In this document: piece after piece, positions 12,405 through 24,900 of the stretch | Layout: each line of letters begins with the position of its first letter | How positions within the stretch are numbered: the first letter of the stretch is position 1 | Origin: Apiotrichum sp. Y4204 | Lineage: Eukaryota > Basidiomycota > Tremellomycetes > Trichosporonales > Trichosporonaceae | DNA length: 64,000 nucleotides | NCBI GenBank assembly: GCA_025531455.1 | Contig: JAMYHL010000017.1 | Location: 62,001 to 126,000 of the forward strand | Direction of reading: 5' to 3' | Notes under the pieces: generated by a model | Told to the model about the DNA's origin: nothing | Database searches by the model: none | The model's input: only the letters and a program-made list of their open reading frames with translations | Translations under genes and position numbers: made by a program

Positions 12405-14961
12405 TTACTTGGGCGGCGGGGTGGATGGGGCGAGATGCTCTTTGGAGCCCGCGTTCTCATCCGGTCCGAGCTCTTCAATGTCGTCGGGGGTGAGTGGTGC
12501 GCTCGGTCCAATGCTGGCGCCGAGCGGCTCGTCCGGCGCACCGGTAGCCGGGCCAAAGTCGCCCGCCCAGCTAGGGTCGTAGCTGGGCGGCACAGATTTC
12601 ATGGCCGCAATGGCGTCGTCGGCGTCCTCGGCATCGGCGTTGAACCGGCCAGCATCGCGCTCCTGAGGCGGGTGTACGCGATCGACCGACGCGCGGTGGG
12701 CCGCTGCGCGTTTCTGGGCCGCGACGCTCAGCCTCCTCGGGCTTCCGTTCGGAGAGGTGTCGGGGTCGCCGTTCACGACACCCAGACCAAGCAGATTCGT
12801 AGATATGCTAGTGGAAGCGGTCAGTGTCGGAGATGCAGGAGATGGAATATATCCCTGCGGCGCGGGGGGAACAGACCCCGGGCTCGGGTCTGTCAGCGGC
12901 GCCGACGAGTTGGAGAGGTACGAGACACCTGGCTGTCAGTGGCAAGCATGGTACTTTAACTCACGACGCGGTTGCGTTTCCGTGTTCACGACGCGGTTCG
13001 GTTCACGCTGCGTCATCTCGTACGGATACGGCGTAGTCTGCACGTTCATGTCGTCGTCAATGACAAAGTTCTCGTCCGGCAGACGGGGTTTCTCAACACT
13101 GATGTTAGTGTATACCGGGAGCTACTAGAATGTTCGTTACTCACGGCTTGGCCTTGCGCCGCATGCAGGAGAACCAGAAGAGGGCCGCGAGTATGAGCAG
13201 GCCGCCGACGCCGCCGACCACGCCACCAACAACAGGGCCGACAATGGAGTTGGACTTGGCGGGCTGCACGGCACCGCCCGTAGGGTCGGTCCCTGAGGAT
13301 GTGGGAGCAGGCGATGGGTTGGGCGAGCGAGTTGGGCCGGTGGTGGTCGTCGTCGAGTTACCCGGCCCCGTTTCGTTTGTCCAGACTGAGGAGTAGGTCG
13401 TGACAGAGTGCACGCCGATAACGCCGGTGGCATCGGCGCGTGCCGAGAACGTGAGGTTGTACTGCTGGCTCGGGTCAAGGGGGGTGAAGAAGAGGTCTGT
13501 AGGGTTCGTGAAGCCCTGGAAGGCATTCAGCGCGAGCGGAAACTCAATGCCGCCGGGGGGTTCCGGTGACATTGAGATTGTGTAGTACGCATTGGTCGGC
13601 TGGGTCACGCCGTTCAGTGTCAAGAACGACGTGTTCGCGGGCACTGCGTAGGAGAAAGTCGCACCGGGGCGCCCATTGAGCACGGGGAACGGTTGCGGGG
13701 TCGTGTTATCTGGGGTCAGTATTGTGTATCATCAGGAAAGAGGGTCAGGGGGAGCATAGGTGGTGCTGCCTTTGGAATGTCTGTAAAGACCTCGCACTCG
13801 AAACCAGGGAGAGAGGCTCGTTGCAGGGAGCGACACGCTCCATCGCTCAGGGATGGGTGCGAGCACAACGCCGCTTGCGTCGTGGGCAGCCAGTCAACAA
13901 TGGCCGCAGTTGTCGTTCCGCAGCAAATACGATGCGACAGCACGGCCGCACGACCGCGGACGCGCATTCGTCTCCTGACCGAGGAATTCTGCGCCTCGAC
14001 ACGGACCGCCAAGTACTCACCACCGCCACCGATTGTGCCCACGGGGAACCAGTCGCCGCTCGTCGCAAAGTCTGCGTTGGTGCTCGTGCCGTCGTAGAGG
14101 AGGTGTTGTGTGGCTTTAGTGGAAGAAAAGTCGGGTCTGTTGTGAGCGAGAAATCGGGCAAAATGGAAAGCTGTGTAAAAAGTGACGCATCCTTGTGACT
14201 CACGCCTGGGACTGCATCTGTGTCTGGATGCTGAGGTTGCGCAACGAGACGGTGCCGCCGAGAACGGAGAGTACAACCGAGTGGGCGCCGTATGGGAGCT
14301 CGTTCTTGAAGCCCAAGAGGCCGTCGGGCATGCGGCCAGGCTGGAAGTCAATGTTAATGCCGTCGACGGTGAGGCGGACAGACGCGACTGTCGGCGCTGC
14401 GCTGGGGTTTGTGGGGTCGCTCGTCGTGCCGAAGAAGAAGACGCCCGTGCCGACAAACTGCATGGTGAGGTACGCGTTCGCCGCGCTCGACGTGTGCGCA
14501 CTCGTGCCCTCGCCGAACACGCTCTGCCCTGCAGGCGCGGCGCTCGAGCCCGAGTACGAGTTTTGCCACGACTGCGCGATCGAACCCGACGCCGACGGCG
14601 TATAAATCAGTACCGGCGACATGTCGGTGAGCGTGTAGTTGAAGACCACGTCCGACAGCGGGCGGGGGTCGTTGGGGACCGCACGTGCATAGAAGGGTGG
14701 CGAGTGGGGTAAGAGAGTGGGGAGGGGTAGGGAGAGTGAGAGGGGGCCGAGGGAGTCCGCAATGGCATGTCCGTCGCGGGCGCCAGCGCCTGCGCCGGCA
14801 TGCTCGACGTTCCGCGAATGTTTGCTGGAATCGGATCCCGCGAGTTGATCGAGAGCACGACTCCGATCGCTGCCGGCGGTAACGTCACCGCGCGGCACCG
14901 CGTCGCTGGGGAGTCCGACGGCGCCAGCGGCGAGGGCGAGGGCGAAAAGCGCCGTGCGCAT
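12405..14961 (-). CDS. Single-pass membrane protein, paralogue A (PPSY cytoplasmic motif)
   Basis: Five exons on the minus strand: 14204-14961, 14021-14136, 13145-13709, 12965-13098, 12405-12928, total 698 residues. Order of parts: signal peptide MRTALFALALAAGAVG; Ser/Leu-rich spacer; an ectodomain of about 150 residues (YLTMQFVGTGVFFFGT, then VDGINIDFQPG); a second ectodomain (PVLNGRPGATFSYAVPANTS); a Ser/Thr linker; one Gly/Val-rich membrane helix ending FSCMRRKAKP; and a cytoplasmic tail of about 240 residues. The tail carries VPPSYDPSWAG, a PPxY motif. The layout matches the gene at 17150. The intron between exons 2 and 3 is 311 nt, far longer than the others, and is open in frame. Role unknown; a surface receptor or wall-contact protein is a guess. 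Confidence 0.72.
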
Positions 14962-17149
14962 GGTGAGGGGCAGTGGGAAGAAGCAAATAGCAGAGACAGA
15001 TATAAGAATGAGTAGAGATGAAGAAGAGATGAAGAAAGGAAAGAAGAAAGAAAGAAAGAAAGAGAGACAAAGTTGTCTTTCGAACGGAGAACCCACTTGC
15101 CGACGAGCAAAACCTTAATCTCATCCCGATTCCGAGAACAAGGAATCCCATCGGGGGTAATATCAAGAGACAGCAACAACAACAGCAACCTCTCCCAACT
15201 CCGACTCGAGATGCAGAGCATACCCCCTGTTGCTGCATGCATCGGGTCCAGTCTGTTCCACTATCTTCTGTGGAGTCGTGGCTGCTATTGATAGCACAGG
15301 GCAGGTTGCGGCGCTGGCGCCCATTGCCATCTCGGACGTTGACGACGGCGCCGACCCCCTTTGTGCTTTTTCTGTTTCCATGATCCATTCCCATGTTCCT
15401 CGAGGGCCAGGGGGGACGGGAGAAAGAGAGACGGCTCATGTATGTAGCCCAACCTTGACCTAGCTCTTGTTCTGCTTCTTCGCATCTCCCCCTTTGCCCG
15501 CATGCTCTCCCAAGAGCGTCCCACGAGGTCTCTTGGTCTCAATGGGGTGGACCCGCAGCCGCAGCGCGCAGCAGTAGCCTCTAGCTATAAGCTTTGGCTA
15601 AGTTGCTAGCCTGCGAGCCCGCGTCTATTCTGATTTGTGGTGCATGTGAGACAGCGCGCACGACTCACCCGATGGCGAGCAGTGGGGAGCTCCAGGGAGC
15701 AACGCGTCGCACACTGCTGTGCACAGCGGAATGCTGCGGGGAGAGATGGGTGTTTGTCGTCCCCATCTTGGGTCTCCAGGTCCTCGGGTCCTCGATGCAG
15801 CCTCGCGGTGGGTTCAATGGCTTGTGCTCTCGATATCCCGCACGGCATCCGACTCTCACGACATCTAATGCCTCTCGCATGCATGCACGCACGTCCGCAG
15901 CCAAGACTGCCCGACGCGTTCGTCGAGCGCCACTCACACACCGCCGCGAGCAGGGTGGCGGTGGCGTCTAGGAGAGCTTGGAGAACAGTGCTCATCCTCT
16001 GTTGACACCTCGTCTTCCCCAAGCTGCATGTCTTGCTCTCAAGGTCGGAGACTGCGCACAGATGCGCAGTCTCTGTGCGCAGCACCCCTCGAGACTTCGA
16101 GAATCGAGGAGAAGCAGCTGCAAATAACTCGCGACGGAGATCACGATCCGTCCCGACGACGGTGACGATGATGACAACGACAAGTACCACTGACAACCTG
16201 ACGAATGGACGGCCCGTTGTGCTCGCTCCAGCTCCACACCCCGGCCCGTTGGATGTCGGGGAATCGAGTAACACGTCGAGGTCGTGTTTCACCCGACACA
16301 TCCCAGACACTGTGATCAACGAGCAAGACATCCGCCGTATGACGAAGATGGTGAAAAGGATCCACAACGGCGGGTCGCAAAGTCCGGCACGTTCGTCATG
16401 ACATGCTGACGCGCTGACATGCTACCATGCTGTATGCTGTCTGTTGGGCGTTTGGAGAGGACCCACAGCTATTGCAGACCACTCCGGGTGCATACGACTC
16501 TCAAGCCCTCAAGTCCAACGCCATCCGTGACAGCCTGAGACTTGCGCACTGCCTCGTGCCGTCGTGCGCACTCGGGCAATTGATCCCCAGTCTTTGTGGC
16601 TCCTGCACTCCTGGACTCACACTCTGGGATGCCCCACAACGTTCACTCTCCCTCTCTCCCTCTCTCGGCATGCACATGAGGGGGCGAGGGGCGGGCAAGA
16701 AGAGGCGAGGCACGTTGTTCCTGGGGCCTCTTGGTTGCCAATGTTCCACAAAACAGTGGCCCAATGCGATGCCGGCATACGTTTCAGCCCGCCGGCCCCT
16801 CTTGTCTCACCCCGAGAACTGAGAACTCAACCTTGGGAGAGTGGGCATTGAAGTCGCCCGCACCGCTCTGCTCTCTCTTGGGGGCAGGCACTATTGGGCC
16901 AAGCAGGATCTGGGAGGCGTTGTCACTCCTGGGCCGCACTGCTCTGGCCTCGAGTGTGCCCTCCAGCGTGCCTCTCTGGATCTCTGGGCCATCTCGGCCA
17001 TCTGGGCATTCACTTCCACCTGACAGCACTTTTCGTCTGCTCACTCACTCACCTCTAACACATCTACACCATACCCATATCCACATCCACCATCTCTCAA
17101 CCACCCACTCCACAACTACTAACTACTAACACTCACGCTCCCGCTGACG
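14962..17149. other. Long shared upstream region of the divergent paralogues
   Basis: About 2.2 kb between two genes that start in opposite directions. A (CT/GA)-rich stretch lies near 15010-15070 and a CT-rich leader at about 17040-17140. A possible tiny gene on the minus strand (15550-15995) is listed separately. Otherwise no gene recognised. Confidence 0.4.
15550..15995 (-). CDS. Possible small gene (about 50 residues), weakly supported
   Basis: ATG at 15995 opens a short hydrophobic reading frame (MSTVLQALLDATATLLAAV) that ends at a GT donor. Phase-consistent splicing to a segment reading SVRRVAPWSSPLLAIG, then over GTGAGT...AATCAG to IDAGSQASNLAKAYS and a stop, gives a peptide of about 50 residues. 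The first exon has the composition of small hydrophobic fungal proteins. The first intron would be about 220 nt, longer than usual here, so this is tentative. Confidence 0.2.
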
Positions 17150-19072
17150 ATGATCCGGCTGCTCGCCACGGCCGCGGGGCTCGCCTGTGCCGCGGCAGCC
17201 CTCCCGCCGTACCGGGCGATGAACTTGACTCTGGCGAACACAAGTCCGCTGCTGACATACGACCCTGCGGTCAACGACGTGTTCGCGCCGTACCCCGATG
17301 GCGGGGACGCCGCCCAGACCTGGAACGTGACTTACGCCGACTCGCACTGGGACGCCTGGGAGGCGTCCGCCGTCGGCCGCGGCGCGTCGCGACACACCAC
17401 CAGCTTAGAGGGCGCGATGGTAGAGGTATCTTGGGTCGGCTCGGCGGTGTACTTCTTCGGAGAAGGGGATGTCATCCTCGCCATTGACGGGAGTCCGGCC
17501 GCCGACCTCAACGAGGGGCACGAGGTACATCCCACTGCGGGTCTCGTTGCGGGGTACACGGGCCTGGAGCCGACATACCACACGGCCAAGATTACAGTCA
17601 TCAACGGAACAGTGTCGCTTTCAAAAGTTGTTGTCACGACGGGATTTACAACAGATGCGTAAGTGCCGGCGCCCGCTCTCACTGACGCGCAGGCGGATCG
17701 CGACGACGGCGCCGAAATGGAACATTACCGGTACCGACCCCGCGCACCCGTTCAACGTCAACGGACCCATTCAAACATGGGTGCCACCGCTCGGCGCGCA
17801 GTGGAACACGCACGACCTGCTCGGTCCCGCGGGAGACCAGGTGCCGTTCTCGCGCATCGACTCGAGCGAGCCCGGCGCATTTGCGACATTCACGGTGCCG
17901 CCCAACACGGCGTTCATGACCATCTTCGGGTCCGTCAATGCCGACCACGGAAACTACAGTGTCCAGCTCGTGCCCGACCCACCCGAGGGACCAAAGGGCA
18001 AGCGCTTTTTCAATGGATACAGCCCGTGGGGCGCGCTCAACCAGGTTCTCTTCGCGACAGCCCTCGACCCGACACAGAGCTATTCTTTCAACCTCACAAA
18101 CGAGCAGGGGGGCAAATGGCTCGACTTTTACATGGCCGAGTTCTACAACGGCACGCTCTCCATCGCGCCAGAGGACAAACTCGCAGGCGGGGCCGTCGCG
18201 GGCATCGTCATTGGCGTCGTGCTCTTCCTGGCGCTCATCGCGGTTGTTTTCGTCATCTTCTTCCTCCGATCACGCCGCCGCGAGGGGTGAGTAACTGGAA
18301 TTCATCCTTTTCTGATATTAGACAACGCCGGCAAGAGGAAGACGCGTACATCGTGTGCAACGCGCGTATCACGGCCGCGACCGCCATCTCGAATCCGTAC
18401 GCCGCGCCGGGCGGCAACCCAAAGCTGAACCAGGGAGCGCCAATGCTCGTCGTGCCAGCTCGCGCACGCACGCTCGGCATGTCCCCGATGAGCGAGTTTA
18501 TCCTCTCGCCGACGACCCCCATCAGCTCCGAGTATCCTGGCTTTTCGAGGATGAAGCGCGAGCTCAAGGAGCGGCGCGGCAGCGCGTTTGCGGACGACGG
18601 CTCGTGCGTCTCGTACGTCACCGACACGGACGCGGGGACATTCGGCGACTCGTCCCCGCCCTCGGCGCGCAGCATCCCCGTCCGCCGCGTGCACCTCATG
18701 CCTCCGTCGTATAACCCCCAATGGGCGGGCAGCCGCGTCACGCGCTCGGGAAGTGATGCAAGCAACATCAGCAGCATGGAGAGCAGTATACCCTTCAGCA
18801 CGGGCACGGATTGCGAGAACCACCAGGACGAACGCCGCGAGCTGGTCATCCATAATCCCGAGCTGTGGAACACCCCGCTCTCCGCCGCGTCATCGATCAC
18901 GCGCCCGCACAGCCTTGCCCGTGGGCCGCCGCCACCAGTGGTGCCGCCGTCGCCGGTGTTGCCCCCGCTGGTGCCGGTCCAGGAGGAAGAAGTGGTAGTC
19001 GGGCGTTTCGTGACGTACGACTCGCCCGTGCCGTTTTACTCACCCCCACCGCCTGTGCCGTCCAAGGACTGA
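17150..19072 (+). CDS. Single-pass membrane protein, paralogue B (PPSY cytoplasmic motif)
   Basis: Three exons (17150-17658, 17693-18286, 18322-19072), 617 residues. Signal peptide MIRLLATAAGLACAAAA; first ectodomain with the VEVSWVGSAVYFFGEGD strand pair that parallels MQFVGTGVFFFG of paralogue A; second ectodomain (GAFATFTVPPNTAFMTIFG, with N-glycosylation sequons such as NYS and NLT); one membrane helix (AGIVIGVVLFLALIAVVFVI) followed by RSRRR; and a long cytoplasmic tail with LMPPSYNPQWAG, again a PPxY motif. It ends in a proline-rich stretch (PPPPVPSKD). It is transcribed away from paralogue A, so the pair is an inverted duplication with diverged sequence. Confidence 0.75.
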
Positions 19073-19625
19073 GTGCGGGATAACTCACCTCCTGACCTTG
19101 CTGCTCGTTCGTTCCCTCCCGCACTGAACTACTCACCCACCTGCCTCGGACGCTGCGCTGGTCGCAGCTCGCGTTTGGCATGTCGCTCATATTTCACGGA
19201 CCCTCATCACATCGCACTCATCACACCGCATCGTATCTCACCCATCTCATGTTTTGTAGCATCGCATAGCGTTCCACTGTATGCATCTTCATTGTGCTCC
19301 CATCTCCCTGCGACTCGCAGAATTCGCCAAGAGGATGCAACCGGCTGCTTGAGATTGCAGACCCCGAAATGCCAACTACCTTGCGAAACCAGCAGGCGGG
19401 GACATACCGAGCATTGACAATCACACGCGCTTCACAGGACCACGAGTATTTTGGGGAAACGCACTCTCAGCGCGGAGCCTGCCATCCCCTCATCCGCAAG
19501 GGTGAGTGCGTTCTGTTCGTAACTGCGTACATCACATGGAAACAGTGAGCTAGCTGCGGGACGAGCGATAATGAGACTCTACGGCCTGGATGAATGTTGT
19601 ACAAATGCTATATGAGACCTCGTTC
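19073..19625. other. Intergenic region between convergent genes
   Basis: Lies between the stop of paralogue B and the stop of the minus-strand acyltransferase gene. Nothing recognised. Confidence 0.4.
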
Positions 19626-21142
19626 CTACTTGCCCGCAAGCACATGCTTCAACACAAAGTCAGCGGCATAGCTCCCAGGTCCGCCGGGGGGCAAGATGTG
19701 GCACCCGGCGTACCCGGACGCCAACCATGCCGGGGCGATGACTGTCCCCGCGGCAGCCATGAACATCCACGTCCACACCTGGCCCCAGCGGCCTCTAACG
19801 CGGCGGCCAGTCGCGCGCTTGAACACGACCTCGAGTGCGCACCCGGCCCCGCAGACGAGGAAGAAGAGGACGAGCCTGCCGGGTGAGCCGACGGGGTTCA
19901 TGGCCATCTCGGAGGCAAAGTGGATCGCGCCCGAGAAGAAAAAGGACAGGAAGAACATGGAAATGCCGCTCGGGGGGAGGCCCAGCGCGCGCAGCACGAT
20001 GTGCGAGCCCACAATGAACATGTGCCGGAAGACCTGGTGCCAGCGCGTGCCCCACAGGTCGATGAGCGAGTCGGCGCGCCACATCGAGCCAAACATGTTG
20101 GGATCCCAGGCGGCGACGGGCCACCCGAGGAGCAGATGAACTACCGCGAAGAGCTGGTAGATGCCCTCGAAGAACATCCAGATAGACAGCCCGACGATGG
20201 CCTCGACCGCAAGGAAGAGGACTAGCCTCGGCGCGCGGATGTCGAGCGTCGAAGGGAAGAGCGCAATGTGTGAGTTTAAGAACACGTCCAGCACATCCGG
20301 CCCGCCGTACGGCTGCGCCCACACGGGGTGCACGCGGGGGAACACCTGGAAGAACGTGTCGAGGATCGAGTAGCAGAGCGCAAAGTACGCTGCGTGCCGG
20401 AGGATCGAGAGGGGGCGGGACGTGGGCCGCCAGCCGCCGACGTTCTTGCGCAGCTGCCGCTCAATCTGTCCCGGGCGAGCCTTGGCGTTCGGGATACCAG
20501 CCGCCTCGTCGAGGCCCACGTTCCCCAGCCCCACGCAGCGCGAGTTGATGAGCAGATCCCACGCCGCGACCGCGCGCCACCGCTGCGGCATGTACGGGTC
20601 GCGAATGGGGCCCTTGAGAAACGAGAACTCGAGCGCCTTGACCATGAACTGCAGATACGGCATCGTGACGACGTGGTTCCACCCGTTGTGCCATGGGTCT
20701 GGGAGTCAGCGACGACGATGTGGGGAAGGAGGAGGCGTCGAGACGATAAGGAACACGATCATTACAGGGCCATAACCCGCGATGATGATCCAGCGCCGTC
20801 TCCCTACTCACCAGTGAACCGGATGTGTGTCCAGGCGGCCCACATGCCGCTGATGGCCGCGACGCCGAGCGCCGCGCGGGCATATCGCGTACCCGGTGCG
20901 AGGAGGAGGTACGTCTGGGCGTAGATGAACACGACGGGGGCGAGGTACAGCACGGCGTTGGCCGGGGAGAATCCGGCGGCTTGGGCGATGATGCGCTCGT
21001 GGAGGGCGTTGAAGGGTCCGAACGGCGGGGTGCGCGCTGCGGCCCACCACGCGCCGGCGGTCGCGGACAGCTCTGATGCTAGCGCATGGAGATGGGAGAG
21101 GGAGAGGGTGAGCGGGAGAGAGGTCGGAGAGGGGAGGGCCAT
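19626..21142 (-). CDS. Wax-synthase-like membrane-bound O-acyltransferase
   Basis: Two exons on the minus strand (20812-21142 and 19626-20698; 113-nt intron), 467 residues. Many hydrophobic segments. The signature SLIDLWGTRWHQVFRHMF, with its histidine, is the hallmark of the wax synthase/acetyltransferase-like group of fungal MBOAT relatives; a second conserved His lies in FFSGAIHFASEMA. Such enzymes esterify alcohols or secondary metabolites in the ER membrane, and some are lipid-making while others act in toxin or terpene pathways. No biosynthetic cluster surrounds this one, so a lipid role is more likely. Start at 21142 gives a short hydrophobic N-terminus rather than a cleavable signal. 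Confidence 0.8.
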
Positions 21143-21969
21143 GGCCGGGAGATGGCGGATGTGGAGACGGCGTGAGCAACCGGTATTGCTTTGTCGTTGA
21201 GGGTGGTCAGGCGCTATCGGGCGAGACTGGTCGCGAGATGGTCAGAGGAGATGTGAGATGCAATCAGTTGTGGAACAAACAGAACAAGAATTGAGAACAA
21301 ACAGAAGAAACACGAATGGCCGCAGATGGTCAGTTGCTCAAGGGTCCCGAGGGCTGGGCGTTCGGCATAAGTGACACAGAGCACATGAGAGTTGAAGAGT
21401 CAGTGGACATGAAGAGTGGAGGAAAAAGGAGGAAAAAGACAGTGCGACAATGCCGGCATCCCTTGAGCAGCACATCTCGAGCTCTCGAGCGTTGTTCTAG
21501 TCATGGACGGCGCGTGGCTCGGAGAAATTGCGCCACAATCACTTTCGCAAGGCCAGAACAAGGCATCGGATCCAGGCCGCTGACTGTTACTCCTCGGCCA
21601 TGTTCTGCAGACAATAAACACACAACGCCGAAAAGATCAATGGCAGCGCCAGCAATTGTCCTCCGGGTCGCAGAGCAGTGTCCTCACTTGTCCTACATAC
21701 CAAGAGGCGCTTGGCGGCGCGACGCCTTGGCGGACACTGACGTCGGTGGCCACCATCCGCCTCGCCTGCCCTGCCTCTGCAATCTTTCGGCAATGAGCGA
21801 ATGCATAAAACCCAAACAATGAGGAATGATATGACTAGGCCAGAGGGCGTGAATGCGGCAGATGGTACAATAATATGGGGAATGGAATGGGGGGTGAAGA
21901 GCGATAGCAATATGCTCAATCTCACAAAGATAACGGAATGAAAGATGCAAGCCGATGTGTCCATGTGTC
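21143..21969. other. Intergenic region
   Basis: Contains the upstream region of the acyltransferase and the 3' flank of the giant gene. Nothing recognised. Confidence 0.4.
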
Positions 21970-24900
21970 CTAGTCCCCCCCGCGGCCAAACTTGAAGCGG
22001 TAGCTCTTGGGCGTCTTCATGCGTGTCTTGGGCGCCTCGGCCGGCGGCTCAGGCGCGGGACGCAGCTTGGACGGACGCGCGGGGGTGGGGTTGAGCTTGT
22101 TCTGCAGCGAGTATGTCGGCGACGGGAGCGCGGTGTGCCGCCTCTCCTCGCGGCGCAGTGTGTAGTGCGGCTGCGACGATGTGGGAACGTAGGGCGGCTG
22201 AGACGAGTACGGCAGCGTCTGGGACGAGTATGGCTGAGGCTGGGACGAGTACGGGAACCGGGACTCGTTCGGCGTGGTCGGCGCGCTTGAGGTGACAAAC
22301 GGGAGACGGGTAGGCATCGACATCTGAGATGGCGACGACGACGTAGGCGAGGGCACGTACGCGTACGCCGGGGAGCCGAGACCCGCCGAGGATGGCAGTG
22401 CCGGTTCGGGGAACGACATCGGCGAAATAATCGCGGGCGACACAGTACCCTCCGTGTCCTTCTCCTTCTCGAGCGGGCTCTCGTGCACGTCCGCCAGCCC
22501 GCCATCCAGAGCGTGGGCACCTTCGCGGCCCAGACTCGAGTTGCCAGCAGTAGAGCTCGTTTCGCGCGAGTACATCGTGTTGTAGCTGCCGTAGCTCGTG
22601 TCTCCGTCGCGCGCGTTGCTCGTAAAGCTGGTGTCGCGCGACGACTCACTCGACTCGCGCGGGATAGGCTTGCGCGGTACACGGAACGACGAGCGCGATG
22701 TGCTGTGCCCCGAGGAGGACGTGCTGCTCCGCCGCTCAAGGTGCTCTTTGGCAAAGCGCGAGGGCGTGGGCGCATACAACGAAGACTGGAACAACGCGTC
22801 GACCGGCGAGGACGTCGATGATGCGGGGGTCGCACGCTCGCGCTCCACCTCACGCACCACGCGCTCCCGGCTGAGCGGAACGCGGTGGTAACGCTGCGCA
22901 ATGGGCTTCGGCAGTGCACGCTCCGGCAGTTCTGTCCGTACGCGGAAACTGCCAGGCGACGAAGGAGCCGGTGACCCGAGAGAAGCAGGCAGCGAGAACG
23001 AGCCATTCAGGCTCCCGTTCCGCGAGTGCGACTTGACCTCGGCCGGGATCGGCACGCGGCTTCCGTGGTCCTGGCTGGTACGCACCGAGCGCGCGCCGCT
23101 CGGGAGAGGCGGCACCTTGTCGTGCTTGCCGCCGGAGCGGAAGCGGTATCCCTCTTCCCGGTCGCGTCGGCGCATCTCCTCAACTTGCCGGCGGCGCCGA
23201 GTCTGAGGAGACTCGCCGTCGGCAATGCGACGAGGGGCAAGGATGCTGGGGGGCAGCATCTGAGATCCTGTAGACGGGGTGCCAGCGGCAGGGGGTGACG
23301 ACAGTGCTTTTTGCGCCTTGTTGATCGACACGGGCGGCCCATGAGAGTCGACCGATCGCGCCTTGAGGGAGCTGCGCTTTACCAGCTTGGGAGCAGTCGG
23401 CGAGGCCATCAGGCTTGCGCTCCTCTCCACAGACTGCCGCTTGGGGGCCGCCGCAGGAGCAGGGGTTCCAGGCGGGGCAGCAGCGTGCGAAGAGACACTG
23501 GCGCGCGGCGAATCGGGCCCGAGGCTGGGGCAGAGCGGCGGTGACTCAACGGCCGCGGACTTGGCCACGGCAGCAGCAGCCGGAGCGAGGGCCGGCGGCA
23601 TAGGGGGCGCCGGCGGGGCCGGGGGCGGGTGCACATGTTCCGACATTGAGAGCGAGCGCGCCACGGGGCGGTGTCCGTCACCAAGGTTAGCGCGCATCAT
23701 CTTGATGTGGTCGGCGATGAGGAACAGGTCCGTCGCCGGGGCCTGGAGATGCAGCCCGTCGTGGCTGAGCTTGAAATGCGTTCCGAGGGATGCCGAGATC
23801 TGCTCCAGGGTGTCGTTGAAGAGGTGCGAGCCAACCGCAAGCGGCGGGCTGTCCGAATTGAGCGACGGGGCAAAGAATGTCGGGCGGAGCGGCGGCGGGC
23901 GAGGCTTCGTCGTGAACGAGCGCGTAGACGACGAGCGCGAGACGGAGGCTTGGAGCGGTCCCGCGAAGGACGAGGAGCGCGAGTGTTGGCCGATGGAGGA
24001 GCGTGAACCGGCGGCGACAGGGGAAGCAGCGGTGGCCGGGGGTGAGGTGGACGCGCGGACAGTCTCGGTCGTGCTCGTTTCATTCGTGGACACTGGCGAC
24101 GGGAAGCGGTTCGGCGAGAAGTTGCGCGCCAGCGGCGTGTCGCTGTCGTTGTCGTTCGGGGTTGAGACCACGGAGCTGCTCGCCGAGGGCGTTACGCCCG
24201 TCGCGATCATGAGGGCGCGCGACGCGGGCCCCATGGCCGGCGAGCTGTAGCGTTTCGGCTCGATGATGGTATTGCGCTTGTTAGACCCTGGCGACACGAG
24301 GGTCACAGTGTCCGCGGGGGATGCCTGCAAAGCCTGCGTGGCAGGCCCTGTGGCGGGCTCCAGAGTCTCGTCCTCCGTGGCGGCGACAACAGCGTCAACC
24401 CGCGGCTCCGCGGGCGCTCCAGCCAGGGCGAGGGACTGCGTGGCAGGTGAGACAGGTAGGCCCAGGTGCTCGCCGATCGGGCTGCCGAGCTGGGACTTTG
24501 CACCTACGCCGACGGACGACAGCGGCGGAGACCCGGGGTACGGAACCGGCCCGCGGGACGAGGAAGATACCGAATGCGAGCGCTGGCGCCCTGGCCGAAG
24601 AGGAAGCGATTCCTGCGAGCCATACTGCAGCGAGGTGGGAGAGAGGTAGGGGCTGTCGTCGAGCGAGTCGAGGCTGCGGCGCATGTACTCGAGCCCAAAG
24701 GTCGCGGACGAGCGGCTGCTCCCCGTCGTGGCGCTGAGGGGCGTCTCGTCCAGGAGGAGCGACACCGCCGACTTGCCCATCTGCGGCGCGCGCGTGTCGT
24801 ACGGTCCCCCGTACTTGTACGGCGTGCGGGGCGGCGCGGTGGACTCGGAGACGTCAGTCGCGGTGCTTTCCGTGTGGTGGTGCGGACTGTCCTTTGTCGG

